Assembly (NCBI GenBank): GCA_049999765.1
Contig: JBNGIQ010009459.1
Coordinates: forward strand, 67,228 to 102,268
Direction: 5' to 3'
DNA from: Phaeoceros laevis
Taxonomy: Eukaryota; Anthocerotophyta; Anthocerotopsida; Notothyladales
Length of the DNA: 35,041 bases
In this document: one piece after another, positions 1-9,308 of the stretch
Position numbering within the stretch: position 1 is the first letter of the stretch
Layout of the letters: the number at the start of each line of letters is the position of its first letter
Notes under the pieces: model-generated
Told to the model about the DNA's origin: nothing
Database searches by the model: none
The model's input: the letters and a program-made list of their open reading frames with translations, nothing else
Translations under genes and position numbers: made by a program

Positions 1-753
1 GGGCAGAGACGCAGATCTAGAGACAATGCCTGTGGTCTCCAGAATATATTTCGTTCACTTCTTGTCCATGATAAACGACAGACCACCATTCCACCACAGA
101 CTATATACAAGCCTTTCAGACAGGATACTGACTAGGTCTGAATCAACCGAGGGGTTTTCTGACACGATTGCAGGCTGGATCTCATCATGTCATCGAAGCT
201 GCTTCACATCATAAATGATCTAGAATTGCATGACGTCTGGACACCTGCAGTGCCAAATACAAATGGCCGCCCCCACTTTTAGGGAACCACTGCATTCTAA
301 CAGGGGATGCATGAGGATGCCAAGGAGGCAAGCAGGCCTAGGCTTCTTTGGAGAACAAGCAATCCTCTCCACCAGAAAAATGCATGTCAGCACCTAGCTT
401 TGGTGCAATTTTAAGAGGGTTAGGACCATACAAAAATGTTACGACACACTCACAAACAACTGAAGTCGTATGCAGTTTCTTGGAAGTGAATTCCAGAATA
501 TGAAGAGGGAAGGGAGCCCATCTCCTATCATCTCCATGTACGTGTATTCTTGTGGTAACATATCAAGAATGTTGGCCCCATCGCAAATATAGTCATGTAA
601 ACGTACTGGATCAAGGAAGGATGATAACTGATTCTACTTGCATGATCATCACTTCTATAAGCTGCGATTTTAAAGAAAAAAGTCATCTAAATGTATGAAG
701 CCTGAATGGCAAGAATCATATCCCTTGTTTCGCTTCTTCTAATTTCGAGAATG
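1..753. repeat. Direct repeat, left copy (truncated by window edge)
   Basis: This block is nearly identical to 7723-8466 in the same orientation. The differences I saw by eye are scattered substitutions plus two small indels, one near position 48 and a six-base one near position 136. It ends abruptly at 753, where a different repeat family starts, while the right copy continues into unrelated sequence. It may extend left beyond the window. No long reading frame or recognisable protein is present, and no LTR-type ends could be confirmed. Orientation in the genome is arbitrary. Confidence 0.9.
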
Positions 754-1120
754 CACAAAGAATGAAACAAAGAGGAGCTTGAGGAGTAACCTTACAGTGC
801 CTCGTGCAGTAGGTTTGCACAGTTGACATACTTCGGCCTCTTCTGCAGCGGGCCATCCGGCACGTCATTGGGTGCTATGGACGAGAGTTGCTGCTACACA
901 CTGGTGGCTAAGAAGAGACTGCTTCAGGCAATCCGAGAGCAGAGGCATTGCTGGTGCTGCGAAAATTCTCAAAGAAGATGTGAGGACTGGGCTCCGAACA
1001 TCCGCTAGACAACCTGGATGCATAACGACAGTCTGCTGATGTCGTGAAACCGGGGACCGATCCCCTTGTGGCAGCATGAAACAGTAAGAATGATGGCTTT
1101 GGCACTTTGGAAGTTAACAA
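754..1120 (+). repeat. Dispersed repeat family 2, copy 1
   Basis: This segment matches the reverse complement of 28786-29170 with only a few substitutions. Both copies start at a shared motif (GCACAAAGAATGAA) and both stop matching just after GGCACTTTGGAAGTTA. A small frame is open in both copies (823-1008 here; ATG at 877, 43 codons from the ATG). In both cases PPR-related sequence lies downstream in the same direction: 1342 onwards here, the DYW-PPR gene for the other copy. Its origin is not recognised. Confidence 0.88.
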
Positions 1121-1335
1121 TGCAAGGGCAAACCCGTAACGTGGTCGAATTTCATTTGAAGGACTCCAGTAGCGGGTCGCTACACTGCATGACCGTCGGC
1201 TATCCAGTACTGTGCACTTCATGGCAAGTAATGCATGGGAAGGACATGGTACCGGCTGGTAGGGGTAATGCTTAATGGACAAAAAGCGGAACTTGTGATC
1301 TTGCTGCTTGCCGGTTAGGAAGCCTTAGTCTTCAA

Positions 1336-1765
1336 AGGAGTATGCAGCAAGAAGGCTTTTCTCCACCATATTCAGTCACATTTTTGCGTCCTACGGGAGG
1401 ACTCCAAGATGAAATGGTTGTAGGCTGTAGCTTGATGAACATGTATGAAAAGTGCGGTGGCTTAGGGGATGCTCCCAACATTTTTAACAGATTTCCACAG
1501 GGAGATGTTGCAACATGGACACCGACGATTGCAAGTTATACCAAGCAGGGGATGGGTGAAGAGGCTCTTAGTCTCTACAACAGTATGATGAAGGCCTTTG
1601 TCCTCCAAATTCTGCAGTGTGCCTGCTCCAGCTTTGAACTGTGGCAGGTGTACCTATGGGAAAGCAGGTCCACTTAAAGATTGAGGAACATGGAATTATG
1701 GGAAAGAAGGTCCACTTAGAGATTGAGGAACATGGACTGCAGGCTGATGTGATTGAGTTGTTGGT
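1336..1765 (+). pseudogene. Decayed PPR gene fragment
   Basis: The translation shows PPR landmarks: a start like MQQEGFSPPYSVTFL, then an S-motif remnant (SLMNMYEKCGGLGDA), the P-motif remnant DVATWTPTIASYTKQGMGEE, and after a frameshift near 1600 the GKQVHLKIEEHG block typical of L motifs. That last block is duplicated in tandem (1655-1696 and 1697-1738, 42 bases, 14 codons each). A stretch between the first and second motifs is missing. There is no start, no full motif set and no E/DYW end. It belongs to a different PPR subgroup from the gene at 23623-28062. It is interpreted as a dead fragment. Confidence 0.75.
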
Positions 1766-1835
1766 GAGTGGTGCATAGTTTGGGACAAGAATTCGAAGCA
1801 GCCCCCTTAAGGTAGTTTTCAAGCCTCCACGGAGT

Positions 1836-1875
1836 AGAGGGAGGGGGGCTACATCCCGGTGGCCCCCCTCCCTCT
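1836..1875. repeat. Perfect 14-bp inverted repeat (G-rich/C-rich hairpin)
   Basis: The arms 1836-1849 (AGAGGGAGGGGGGC) and 1862-1875 are exact reverse complements around a 12-base spacer. It lies in the intergenic DNA between the PPR fragment and the aminopeptidase. Nothing links it to a terminator or a known transposon end. Confidence 0.7.
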
Positions 1876-2329
1876 CACCGCTAACTAATCCATAGTCTCC
1901 TGGGGCGCCATATGAATGCGCTATCTTGGGGAATGCACACGAGGGTGTCAAGTTGCCAACCAATGTTACCAACCAACCGGAAGATGAGAAAGTAAATAAA
2001 AAGAAAACCGGTAGACTACTTTTAGTTTCAGGTCGGTCATGCCATGTTAGTTTTGAGGGCGTACAGTACTCCGAAAGGACCGAAACCCGTCATTAGGCGG
2101 CAAGCGGGGAAAAAGTTTCCGTGGCCAGGAGCCTACACACGAAACGTGACCCCCAGGTGCTTTGTGAAGCTTGCTTTCGTCACTGCTCGCCCACCTTTCT
2201 ACTCATCATCACAAACATGGGGCAACTTCAGCCACACGCCAGTTTTGTGTCAAGCAGAATCCTCCCACCGTAGATGTCTTCTGCAGGAGCTGGTATTGAA
2301 GGAGGGTCCAGGCGCATTTTGTGAATGTC

Positions 2330-5300
2330 ATGGCGAGGGCCGTGACCTTCTTGTCCCTGCAGCCGGAGACGCGGGTTACCTGGTGTCCCGACTCATGTAA
2401 GTTGCGCAGACCAATGAGAGCGACCGCGGCAATGCGCAGAGCCACCTCCTCACGAGTTCGGCAGCTGGACGTCCCGTTCTCTATTACCAAATTGGCACAT
2501 TGCCAGGGGAAAGAAGGGACCTGCTTGCTCCGTAGAAGGAAATCCGGTTTCGTCGAGCAGAGTAGGGCGGAGCGATGGAACAAGCTGAGACGAGAACCGG
2601 ACTTCTCTGCAACCTTTGGCTTGTGGCCGCGAATGCTGCTAGGTGGCGGCGTTAGGGCTGCATCTAGGCCATCTGCAGCAGATGCTTCAGTGCGGGGTAC
2701 CGCGGATGACCGGTCCAGAGGAAGTGACCATCTGCTCGTGAGGGCACGACCAAATCCGGTCACTGCTGGATGGAGGAAAATTGTGCCTGTCGTTGACGAG
2801 CGAGCTCCTCGGTCATCCAGAACATCTATCAGAGTCTTGTCTTCGGGTTCTGGTGAGGCCATTGTGGCAGAGCCGTCTTCGGTACGAAGGCTCTCCAAAA
2901 AGAAGGAGCCGGTTGCTGATGAACGGCTGATTGCTATACGCGAGGTCTTTCAAAAAGCGGCGGACGGAGGGATTGATGCTTATATCATACCGTCCGAAGA
3001 TCCTCATCAGGTCACAAAGTGCTTCGTACCTTCTCGCGGGATATTTTTTGGCCGCCTTGACCTGAAGAGCCCTGACATTCCTGAGATATCGATGGCCTTG
3101 TAGAGCGAATTCATAGCAGAATGCTACCAACGACGGGCTTTCATCTCCGGATTCAACGGCAGTTCAGGCACCGCTGCCGTCACCAAAGAGCATGCCGCCC
3201 TTTGGACCGATGGCAGATATTTTCTCCAGGTATCACCACACCATGTTTCTATGCTTCTTGCCTGAAAAGAGGCGGTCCACATCTTCACGTTATCTTTTGG
3301 TGTCTTGTAAGTGGTTATTCCACTGAATATCTTTGTTTCACCTGAAGGCTGAGAAGCAGCTGCGTCCAGGCTGGACTCTCATGCGACAAGGCACTGCTGG
3401 AGTTCCATCAATTTCTGAATGGCTGCTTGAAGTCTTGCCAGAAGGGTCCCGAGTTGGGATCGATCCGGTGAGCAAATTGCCCTTTCCGAAAACTGTACAA
3501 GTCACTTCTGGCATGTCATTCTTATGCTTGTTTCTTGTGAGCAGTTTCTCTTCTCGGCTGATGCAGCTGAAGAGCTAAGGCAAACATTAGGGCGGGGGCA
3601 GCACAAACTCCTCCTCCTGTACGAAGGCAATCTAGTTGATAGAGTGTGGGGAGATGGAAGGCCTAGTCCTCCTGCTGCTTCTATCAGAGTGCATGACATC
3701 AGATATGCCGGCGTGGACGTTCAGACAAAGATCTCAAGAATACGTGATGACATGAACTCAGCCGGTGCCACTGCTCTTGTAGTCAGCATGCTTGATGAGG
3801 TTGCGTGGATCCTGAATCTGGTAAGGTGTGCACCTGTTTAGTTTTGGAAGTTTCGTGCCACTAGACGTATGCCTCTATGTGAACAAGTCTTTGACCTCTC
3901 AAAGGTTCGGCTCGTAATCTCGTTCATTTCTGTGCACGCAGCGAGGAGGTGATATCCCCCATTCTCCAGTGACATATGCGTACCTTGTAATAGAGCAAAA
4001 CGCTGCCATATTATTTGTGGATGAGGCAAAGGTTACCCCTGAGGTAGCGTCCCACTTACAAGCGGCCTCAGTGACAGTGCAACCTTATTCTACTCTGGTT
4101 TCAAGTATTCGGAGGTCAGTGGTTGCAGCTCATTGAAAGAAGGTGTCTGTTTGACACTTGTCCCCCTGTCCATGCACACAAGACCACTCAATCATGCACC
4201 AGCTCATTTGAGGTGCCCTCAGCACACCTTGACTACTGTAGATTTGACATGGTGCAGGTTGGCAGAAGCAGGAGCGAAGTTGTGGATGGACCCAAAAAGA
4301 CTAAGTGTTGCTATCTTGGATGCTTTCAACGATGCATGTACCTGCTACTATGAGAACCCTAGCAGTAATCTGGAGTCCCATGGGGGATCTGAGGGTCAGA
4401 GCGATGATGGATTGAGAACAAGATCAAACGGCCCAGTGGCTATTCTGAGGAGTCTGCCTGTATCCCATGCGAAGGCACTAAAGAATCCTGCTGAAATTGA
4501 AGGGATGAGGCAGGCACATCTCAGGTGTTGTCGATTTTCGTCACACTGCTCAGGGATCTTCAAGATCTTGAGATGTGATTTTTGATTTCTCACTGCATGA
4601 CGGGTGGTCCTGGAGTGGGTAATTATTGAGGTCTTAATTTTGCAGGGATGCTGCAGCTGTTGTTGAGTTCTGGGCATGGATTGAAAACCAGATTGTGGAG
4701 GAGGGTAAGAGCTTCACTGAGGTGGAAGTGGCAGACCGTCTGGAGGAATTTAGAGCAAAGCAGCAAGGTTTCTTGGACACTAGTTTTGAAACCATAGCTG
4801 GTTCGGGCCCAAATGGGGCTATTGTACATTATAGAGCAGAGCCCTCATCTTGTGCAGAAGTGAACAGTCAAAAGCTTTTTCTTCTAGATAGTGGTGCGCA
4901 GTTCGTGGATGGAACCACAGACATCACCAGAACAGTACATTTTGGGAATCCGAGTGCCTGGGAAAAGGAGTGCTTCACCAGGGTGTTGCAGGTCCTCTCT
5001 GTTACTATTGTGTATATGCTTTTTCAGCTTGCTGGCGTGTGTGGTTGGGTTGGGTGCTGCCATCCTTGGACAGAAGTTCAGGGGCTGACTTGATCTTGCA
5101 ATGCAGGGTCACATAGCTGTGGACAAGGCAGTTTTTCCTGAACATACTCCCGGGTCTGTTCTGGATGTGCTTGCCCGCTTGTCTCTGTGGAGGATAGGAT
5201 TGGACTACCGCCATGGTCGGTATCTTTGCCCACTTACTTATGTTGGCTTCTGTTGTATGGAACTAATTTTGGCAGCGTTTTACTTCGCAGGCACTGGACA

Positions 5301-6059
5301 TGGAGTGGGTGCAGCCTTGAATGTTCATGAAGGACCCCAGAGTATTAGTTCTAGGTTTGGGAACTTGACAGGATTGCAGGCAGGAATGATTGTGAGCAAC
5401 GAACCTGGTTACTATGAAGACCGCTCATTTGGCATTCGTATCGAGGTCTGTATCCGTGGTGGACGCTGTGCAATCCGTGTGTCTCAAGTGCAATTCTTTC
5501 ATGGTTTTTGGTTGGGGGCACTGCAGAATTTGTTGATCGTACGTGAAGTCGACACACCTAACAACTACGGAGGGACTACTTACCTTGGGTTTGAGCGTCT
5601 GACATTTGTTCCGTTACAAGTGAGTGCACATTTGGGATAAATTGGATGTGTTTATTTGTGTGCCTTGATCTTGCCTTGTCACTGAATTTTGTGGTGCACG
5701 CTTTCCAGACCAAGTTGCTGAACTTAACAATCATGTCAGAGGAAGAGATCGCTTGGGTGAACCAGTATCATGCCGAGGTATGGGAGAAGGTATGTACTGG
5801 GAGCCACAGAGCGTGTGTGTTTGTGTTTATTGCTTGACATCCGAGCGAGGTTTCGAGTTTCAGGTCCCCCCTCTACTGGAAGGTAGGTTCTACAGCAGTC
5901 GACTAGCCGGTTTTTGTACGTCTGACAGAACCTAAATCGGTGTTTCAGGTCTCCCCTCTGCTGGAAGGAGAGGCGCATGCCTGGCTGCAAAGAAACACCC
6001 AGGTCATATCGAGTCAAGTTATCACCCACGATACGACGATTCTCTCGACATCGACGTAG
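2330..6059 (+). CDS. APP2: Xaa-Pro aminopeptidase P, plastid APP2-like
   Basis: M24B metallopeptidase that removes N-terminal residues preceding proline; probably in the plastid, since the first ~170 residues are a basic, poorly conserved extension before the conserved block starting [13 protein letters not shown]. Exons: 2330-3010, 3104-3229, 3348-3467, 3545-3820, 3942-4114, 4258-4524, 4646-4991, 5107-5215, 5291-5445, 5527-5619, 5709-5789, 5949-6059. All use GT-AG and phases join cleanly (845 residues). The metal ligands are all present: both Asp in [18 protein letters not shown], His in [16 protein letters not shown], Glu in SNEPGYYE, and Glu in GIRIENLL, which is formed across the exon 9/10 junction. 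The start is uncertain: ATG 2330 has the better context, ATG 2414 would give 817 residues. The last intron has a duplicated acceptor (separate entry). Family assignment is firm; the plastid location is inferred. Confidence 0.92.
5864..5935 (+). other. Alternative last exon of the aminopeptidase gene
   Basis: The sequence around the normal last acceptor (5941-5973: TTTCAG, then codons for VSPLLEG) is copied at 5858-5884 with two base changes (VPPLLEG). Splicing exon 11 (ending 5789) to 5864 keeps the frame and runs 23 codons to a stop at 5933, replacing the normal 36-residue tail by a shorter unrelated one ending CTSDRT. Both acceptors have AG preceded by similar sequence, so either could be used. 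Which is used cannot be told without transcripts. Confidence 0.5.
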
Positions 6060-6069
6060 AGTGGGAGAT

Positions 6070-6322
6070 TTAACTGCACTCAAGGCCTGCGGGGCCATGC
6101 TAGAGTTGAAAGGGAGGAGTCCAGGTGATGCTGTAGCTGCAAAAGAAAGTGTTTGGAGACTGTGAGAAGTATCCACACGGATATTCTGGTGCGGAAGGGT
6201 CAGATGGATGTGTTTGTAGGGACCATGCTTATTGATGTATATGCAAAATGTGGGAGCCTGGAGGATGCCAAGCGTGTGTTTGATAAGATGTCTGATCGTA
6301 CTGTCGTCTCCTGGAACACCAA
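6070..6322 (+). pseudogene. PPR gene remnant related to the 23.6-28 kb DYW gene
   Basis: Translation gives LTALKACGAMLEL, then a 16-residue insert-like stretch (KGRSPGDAVAAKES), then after a frameshift near 6156 ETVRSIHTDIL and DVFVGTMLIDVYAKCGSLED, ending DRTVVSWNT. This order, including the unusual L-motif insert, is the same as one 117-residue unit of the minus-strand DYW-PPR gene. The remnant starts about 10 bases after the aminopeptidase stop and ends within the 5' part of the next reading frame. It is a single broken repeat unit with no start or end of its own. Confidence 0.8.
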
Positions 6323-7404
6323 AACAGGGACCAGAAAAGCGGAGCAGGGGTAGTAGTACTGGTGGCCAGGTGCCCACAGCTCGTAAGGATACCCGCAAGA
6401 ATGAGAATTTGCAAGTGGTTCGGTTCAGGACGGAGGGTGGAAGAGCTGTACACCTGGCTGAAAAAGTTGAACAGAAGTCCTGTCATCCTCGTGTAGCCAC
6501 AACCGATCCGGGCAGTGCAGAGGAGACGTCTCAGGAGGCTAGCAATAGCAAATCTTCTACAAATGAAGGGGCTGGAACTGTTTGTCGTATGAGGAAGAAA
6601 CCTGGTACAGTAGATGAGGCTAGCTCCGAACCTCGTAAGGTAATGTCAAACGGCAAAGATATGCCGACACGCAGCGCAGGAAATTCGTTGCCCATCAAGA
6701 GGAAGCGGATGATGGACGACGTGACGGAAGACGAGCAACCTGCGAAACGACCCGTTACCGCTCAGACTTTTAGAGCTTTTAAAGTCAAATCTACCAGTGC
6801 CGAGAACGCCAATGTCAGCAATGCGAAAGCCGCCACTGCTCCCGTTGTCACTCGTCAGGCTCTCAAGGCAAATGCCGCCCCTGCTCCTAGTGTCACTCAT
6901 CAGGCTCTCAAGGCGAAAGCTACCGGCATCCCGGTCAAGACCAAACCCCACGTGATTCAGATCACCAGTATTGACATCAAGACCAAGAAGAAGAAACCCG
7001 ATCCAGAGGAACCTGAACTCGAGTTCAAGTGTGGTTGCACGAGCAAAGAGCTCGGGGAGACGGTTGGACACATGAAGGTATACAAGTCGGGAGAACTGGT
7101 GATATTCTGCGAGTGTAAACCGGGGTGCCCTGAAGGTAAATCTCATCTCCCCGATTTTGACGAGCTCCTGCACTCTGCCAAGCCTGTGCCTAGCCTCACT
7201 CTTTGTTGTTGTTGTTGTTGTGTTGCAGCTGGTAAACCGCTCAGTCCCCCACTGTTCGAAAGACACGCCGGCCGAGGAGCTGCGAAAAAGTGGAAAAACA
7301 CCATCTGGCTGGTCGTGGGAGATGAGAAAGTTCTTCTTTACAAGGTTCCAGACATGCAACCGTACATTGAGAAGAACAAGCGGAAAAATCTCATCAAGAC
7401 GTGA
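6235..7404 (+). CDS. ULTRAPETALA/SAND-like domain protein, short form
   Basis: A lysine/serine-rich, probably disordered first part (to about residue 260) is followed by a block resembling the SAND-like domain of ULTRAPETALA trithorax-type regulators: FKCGCTSKELGETVGHMKVY, then IFCECKPGCPE, then LSPPLFERHAGRGAAKKWKN and TIWLVVGDEKVLLYK. An intron at 7136-7228 (GT-AG, TTG-rich tract before the acceptor) joins CPE to AGKPLSPP as in the family. It is 93 bases without a stop, so retention also keeps the frame. The protein ends soon after the domain and lacks the cysteine-rich C-terminal region of Arabidopsis ULT1. A basic patch KRKR (around 6700) could be a nuclear signal. The start is doubtful: the first ATG (6235) lies out of frame inside a PPR remnant, the next in-frame ATG is 6589, and an upstream exon is possible (AG at 6330). 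Confidence 0.62.
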   Translation: MYMQNVGAWRMPSVCLIRCLIVLSSPGTPKQGPEKRSRGSSTGGQVPTARKDTRKNENLQVVRFRTEGGRAVHLAEKVEQKSCHPRVATTDPGSAEETSQEASNSKSSTNEGAGTVCRMRKKPGTVDEASSEPRKVMSNGKDMPTRSAGNSLPIKRKRMMDDVTEDEQPAKRPVTAQTFRAFKVKSTSAENANVSNAKAATAPVVTRQALKANAAPAPSVTHQALKAKATGIPVKTKPHVIQITSIDIKTKKKKPDPEEPELEFKCGCTSKELGETVGHMKVYKSGELVIFCECKPGCPEGKSHLPDFDELLHSAKPVPSLTLCCCCCCVAAGKPLSPPLFERHAGRGAAKKWKNTIWLVVGDEKVLLYKVPDMQPYIEKNKRKNLIKT

Positions 7405-7521
7405 CAACTTCGTCATCACAGTCGTTGCGAGAAACATTTGAAAGCCACTGCAAAACTTGTGTGTACAGCACTTGGCTGACACCGAACAGTTTGAGCGTCG
7501 GGAACGATTGCTGATTGATGT

Positions 7522-7527
7522 AATAAA
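7522..7527 (+). promoter_or_regulatory. Candidate polyadenylation signal AATAAA
   Basis: AATAAA occurs 118 bases after the stop of the ULTRAPETALA-like gene, a plausible distance for its 3' end. The motif alone is weak evidence in plants. Confidence 0.35.
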
Positions 7528-7722
7528 GTGTACTTTCATCTCCACCATGGTCTTGCGATCGATTGCACACATTGACTTTTCTAGGGTGAGGCGCAATTGT
7601 CTGCCTGGTGGCGCGGTTGCCATTTGCAGTTCGTTGAGATAGATCGATGCGTACAAGCGGAAAGTGTGGCTCCAGGGCGTTTCCTAGTTAACGTTGCTTA
7701 CATTTTGTTCGTCTACCCTTTG

Positions 7723-8466
7723 GGCAGAGACGCAGATCTAGAGACAATGCCTGTGGTCTCCAGAATATTTCGTTTTCTTCTTGTCCATGATAAACGACAG
7801 ACCACCATTCCACCACACACTATGTACAAGCCTTTCAGAAAGGATACTGACTAGTTCAACCGAGGGGTTTTCTGACACGATTGCAAGCTGGATCTCATCA
7901 TGTCATCGAAGCTGCTTCACATCATAAATGAGCTAGAATTGCCTCACGTCTGGACACCTGCAGTGCCAAATACAAATGGCCGCCCCCACTTTTATGGAAC
8001 CACTGCATTCTAACAGGGGATGCATGAGGATGCCAAGGAGGCAAGTAGGCCTAGGCCTCTTTGGAGAACAAGCAATCCTCTCCACCAGAAAAATGCATGT
8101 CAGCACCTTGCTTTGGTGCAATTTTAAGAGGGTTAGGACCATACAAAAATGTTACGACACACTCACAAACAACTGAAGTCGTATGCAGTTTCTTGGAAGT
8201 GAATTCCAGAATATGAAGAGGGAAGGGAGCCCATCTCCTATCATCTCCATGTACGTGTATTCTTGTGGTAACATATCAAGAATGTTGGCCCCATTGCAAA
8301 TAAAGTCATGTAAACGGACTGGATCGAGGAAGGATGATACTTGATTCTACTTGCATGATCATAACTTTTATAAGCTGCGATTTTAAAGAAAAAAGTCATC
8401 TAAATGTATGAAGCCTGAATGGCAAGAATCATATCCTTTGTTTCGCTTCTTCTAATTTCGAGAATG
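7723..8466. repeat. Direct repeat, right copy
   Basis: Second copy of the block at 1-753, in the same orientation, beginning about 320 bases after the stop of the ULTRAPETALA-like gene. Similarity ends at AATTTCGAGAATG in both copies. The two copies bracket about 7 kb containing the aminopeptidase and ULTRAPETALA-like genes. Because the left copy is cut by the window edge, the true left boundary is not visible. Confidence 0.9.
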
Positions 8467-9308
8467 TCTAGCTCATTGCCAAATAGGAATGCATCGCGGT
8501 CATCAGAGTGTCCGTTGTGTTGTTTATGATGAAATGCTGTCTGCGATGGGGGAGCTTGTCGATGGCGGGGAACAAATCTGGTGGACTGATGGTTTTCCTG
8601 TCATTGCAGTAGCTCAGGTTGTGGCTCCTGCAGGACACAAGAACACCAGGCAAGAGCAAACAGCAATAGCAGGCTGCAATGTCGACAGGCAGCGATGTCA
8701 GACATGTGCAGGCTAGGGTTACTGCTGTGGCAGCTTGGCGATGGGAACTTAGCGTAGCTTGAGATGGCGATGGCAGCTTGGTGAGGCGACGGCAGGAGCT
8801 TCAGCAGATAGTGGTGATTACTGGTGATAACAGAAACCCGTGTGTGGGTCAGAGAAGTTTTCTCTAGAGCGGTGAGGTGCTGCTTTTGCTGCTAGAGGAG
8901 GCGGTAAGAGGCTCCAGTCGCCCGCTCACCCCGCGCTGCAAGTCGAACAGCTGCAAGCTCTCTGCAGTTGAGGGTTGAGGAACCAGGCCGGTGGAGCAGC
9001 AGATCTAGGTTTGCGCGTGTGGAGAGTGCAAGCAATTCTCCAGGTCCTTTCAGAAGCGGGTACGACAGACTGAGCTTTGGCTGAGAGTTTTCCCCCTCTC
9101 CAGCTCAGCCTTGCACACGCAGATCCAACAAACTCCCCAGCACCTCAGCCTTTGCGGACAGAAAGATTAAACCTGAATGGATGACGGAGCAGAGCAGGCT
9201 ATTGTCTCTTGCTACTAAATTGCAACTGAAAAAGCCGAAGTGTGACTGTGGAAAGTACCACAAACTGGAACTGCAGCTTCGCCGATCTCCTCGTGTTTAG
9301 CGGTGAAC
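8467..9308. other. Intergenic DNA with the MIP2 promoter and 5' leader
   Basis: No gene recognised. A 75-codon plus-strand frame at 8489-8716 (VVYDEMLSAMGELVDGG and onwards) has no family I recognise and may be chance. The last few hundred bases before ATG 9309 must hold the promoter and 5' UTR of the MIP2-like gene. No clear TATA box was identified. Confidence 0.5.

Noticed and set aside
2209-2898. 229-codon minus-strand frame over the aminopeptidase 5' end
   Set aside because: It is antisense to the leader and first exon, has no recognisable domain, and follows from the base composition of the real gene.
7201-7221. TTG microsatellite as a coding poly-Cys tract
   Set aside because: It lies in the intron just before the acceptor and acts as its T-rich tract; it is coding only if the intron is retained.
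1-8466. Direct repeats as LTRs of a retrotransposon
   Set aside because: The interior holds host genes with introns and no gag or pol-like sequence, and no TG...CA ends or primer-binding site could be shown.
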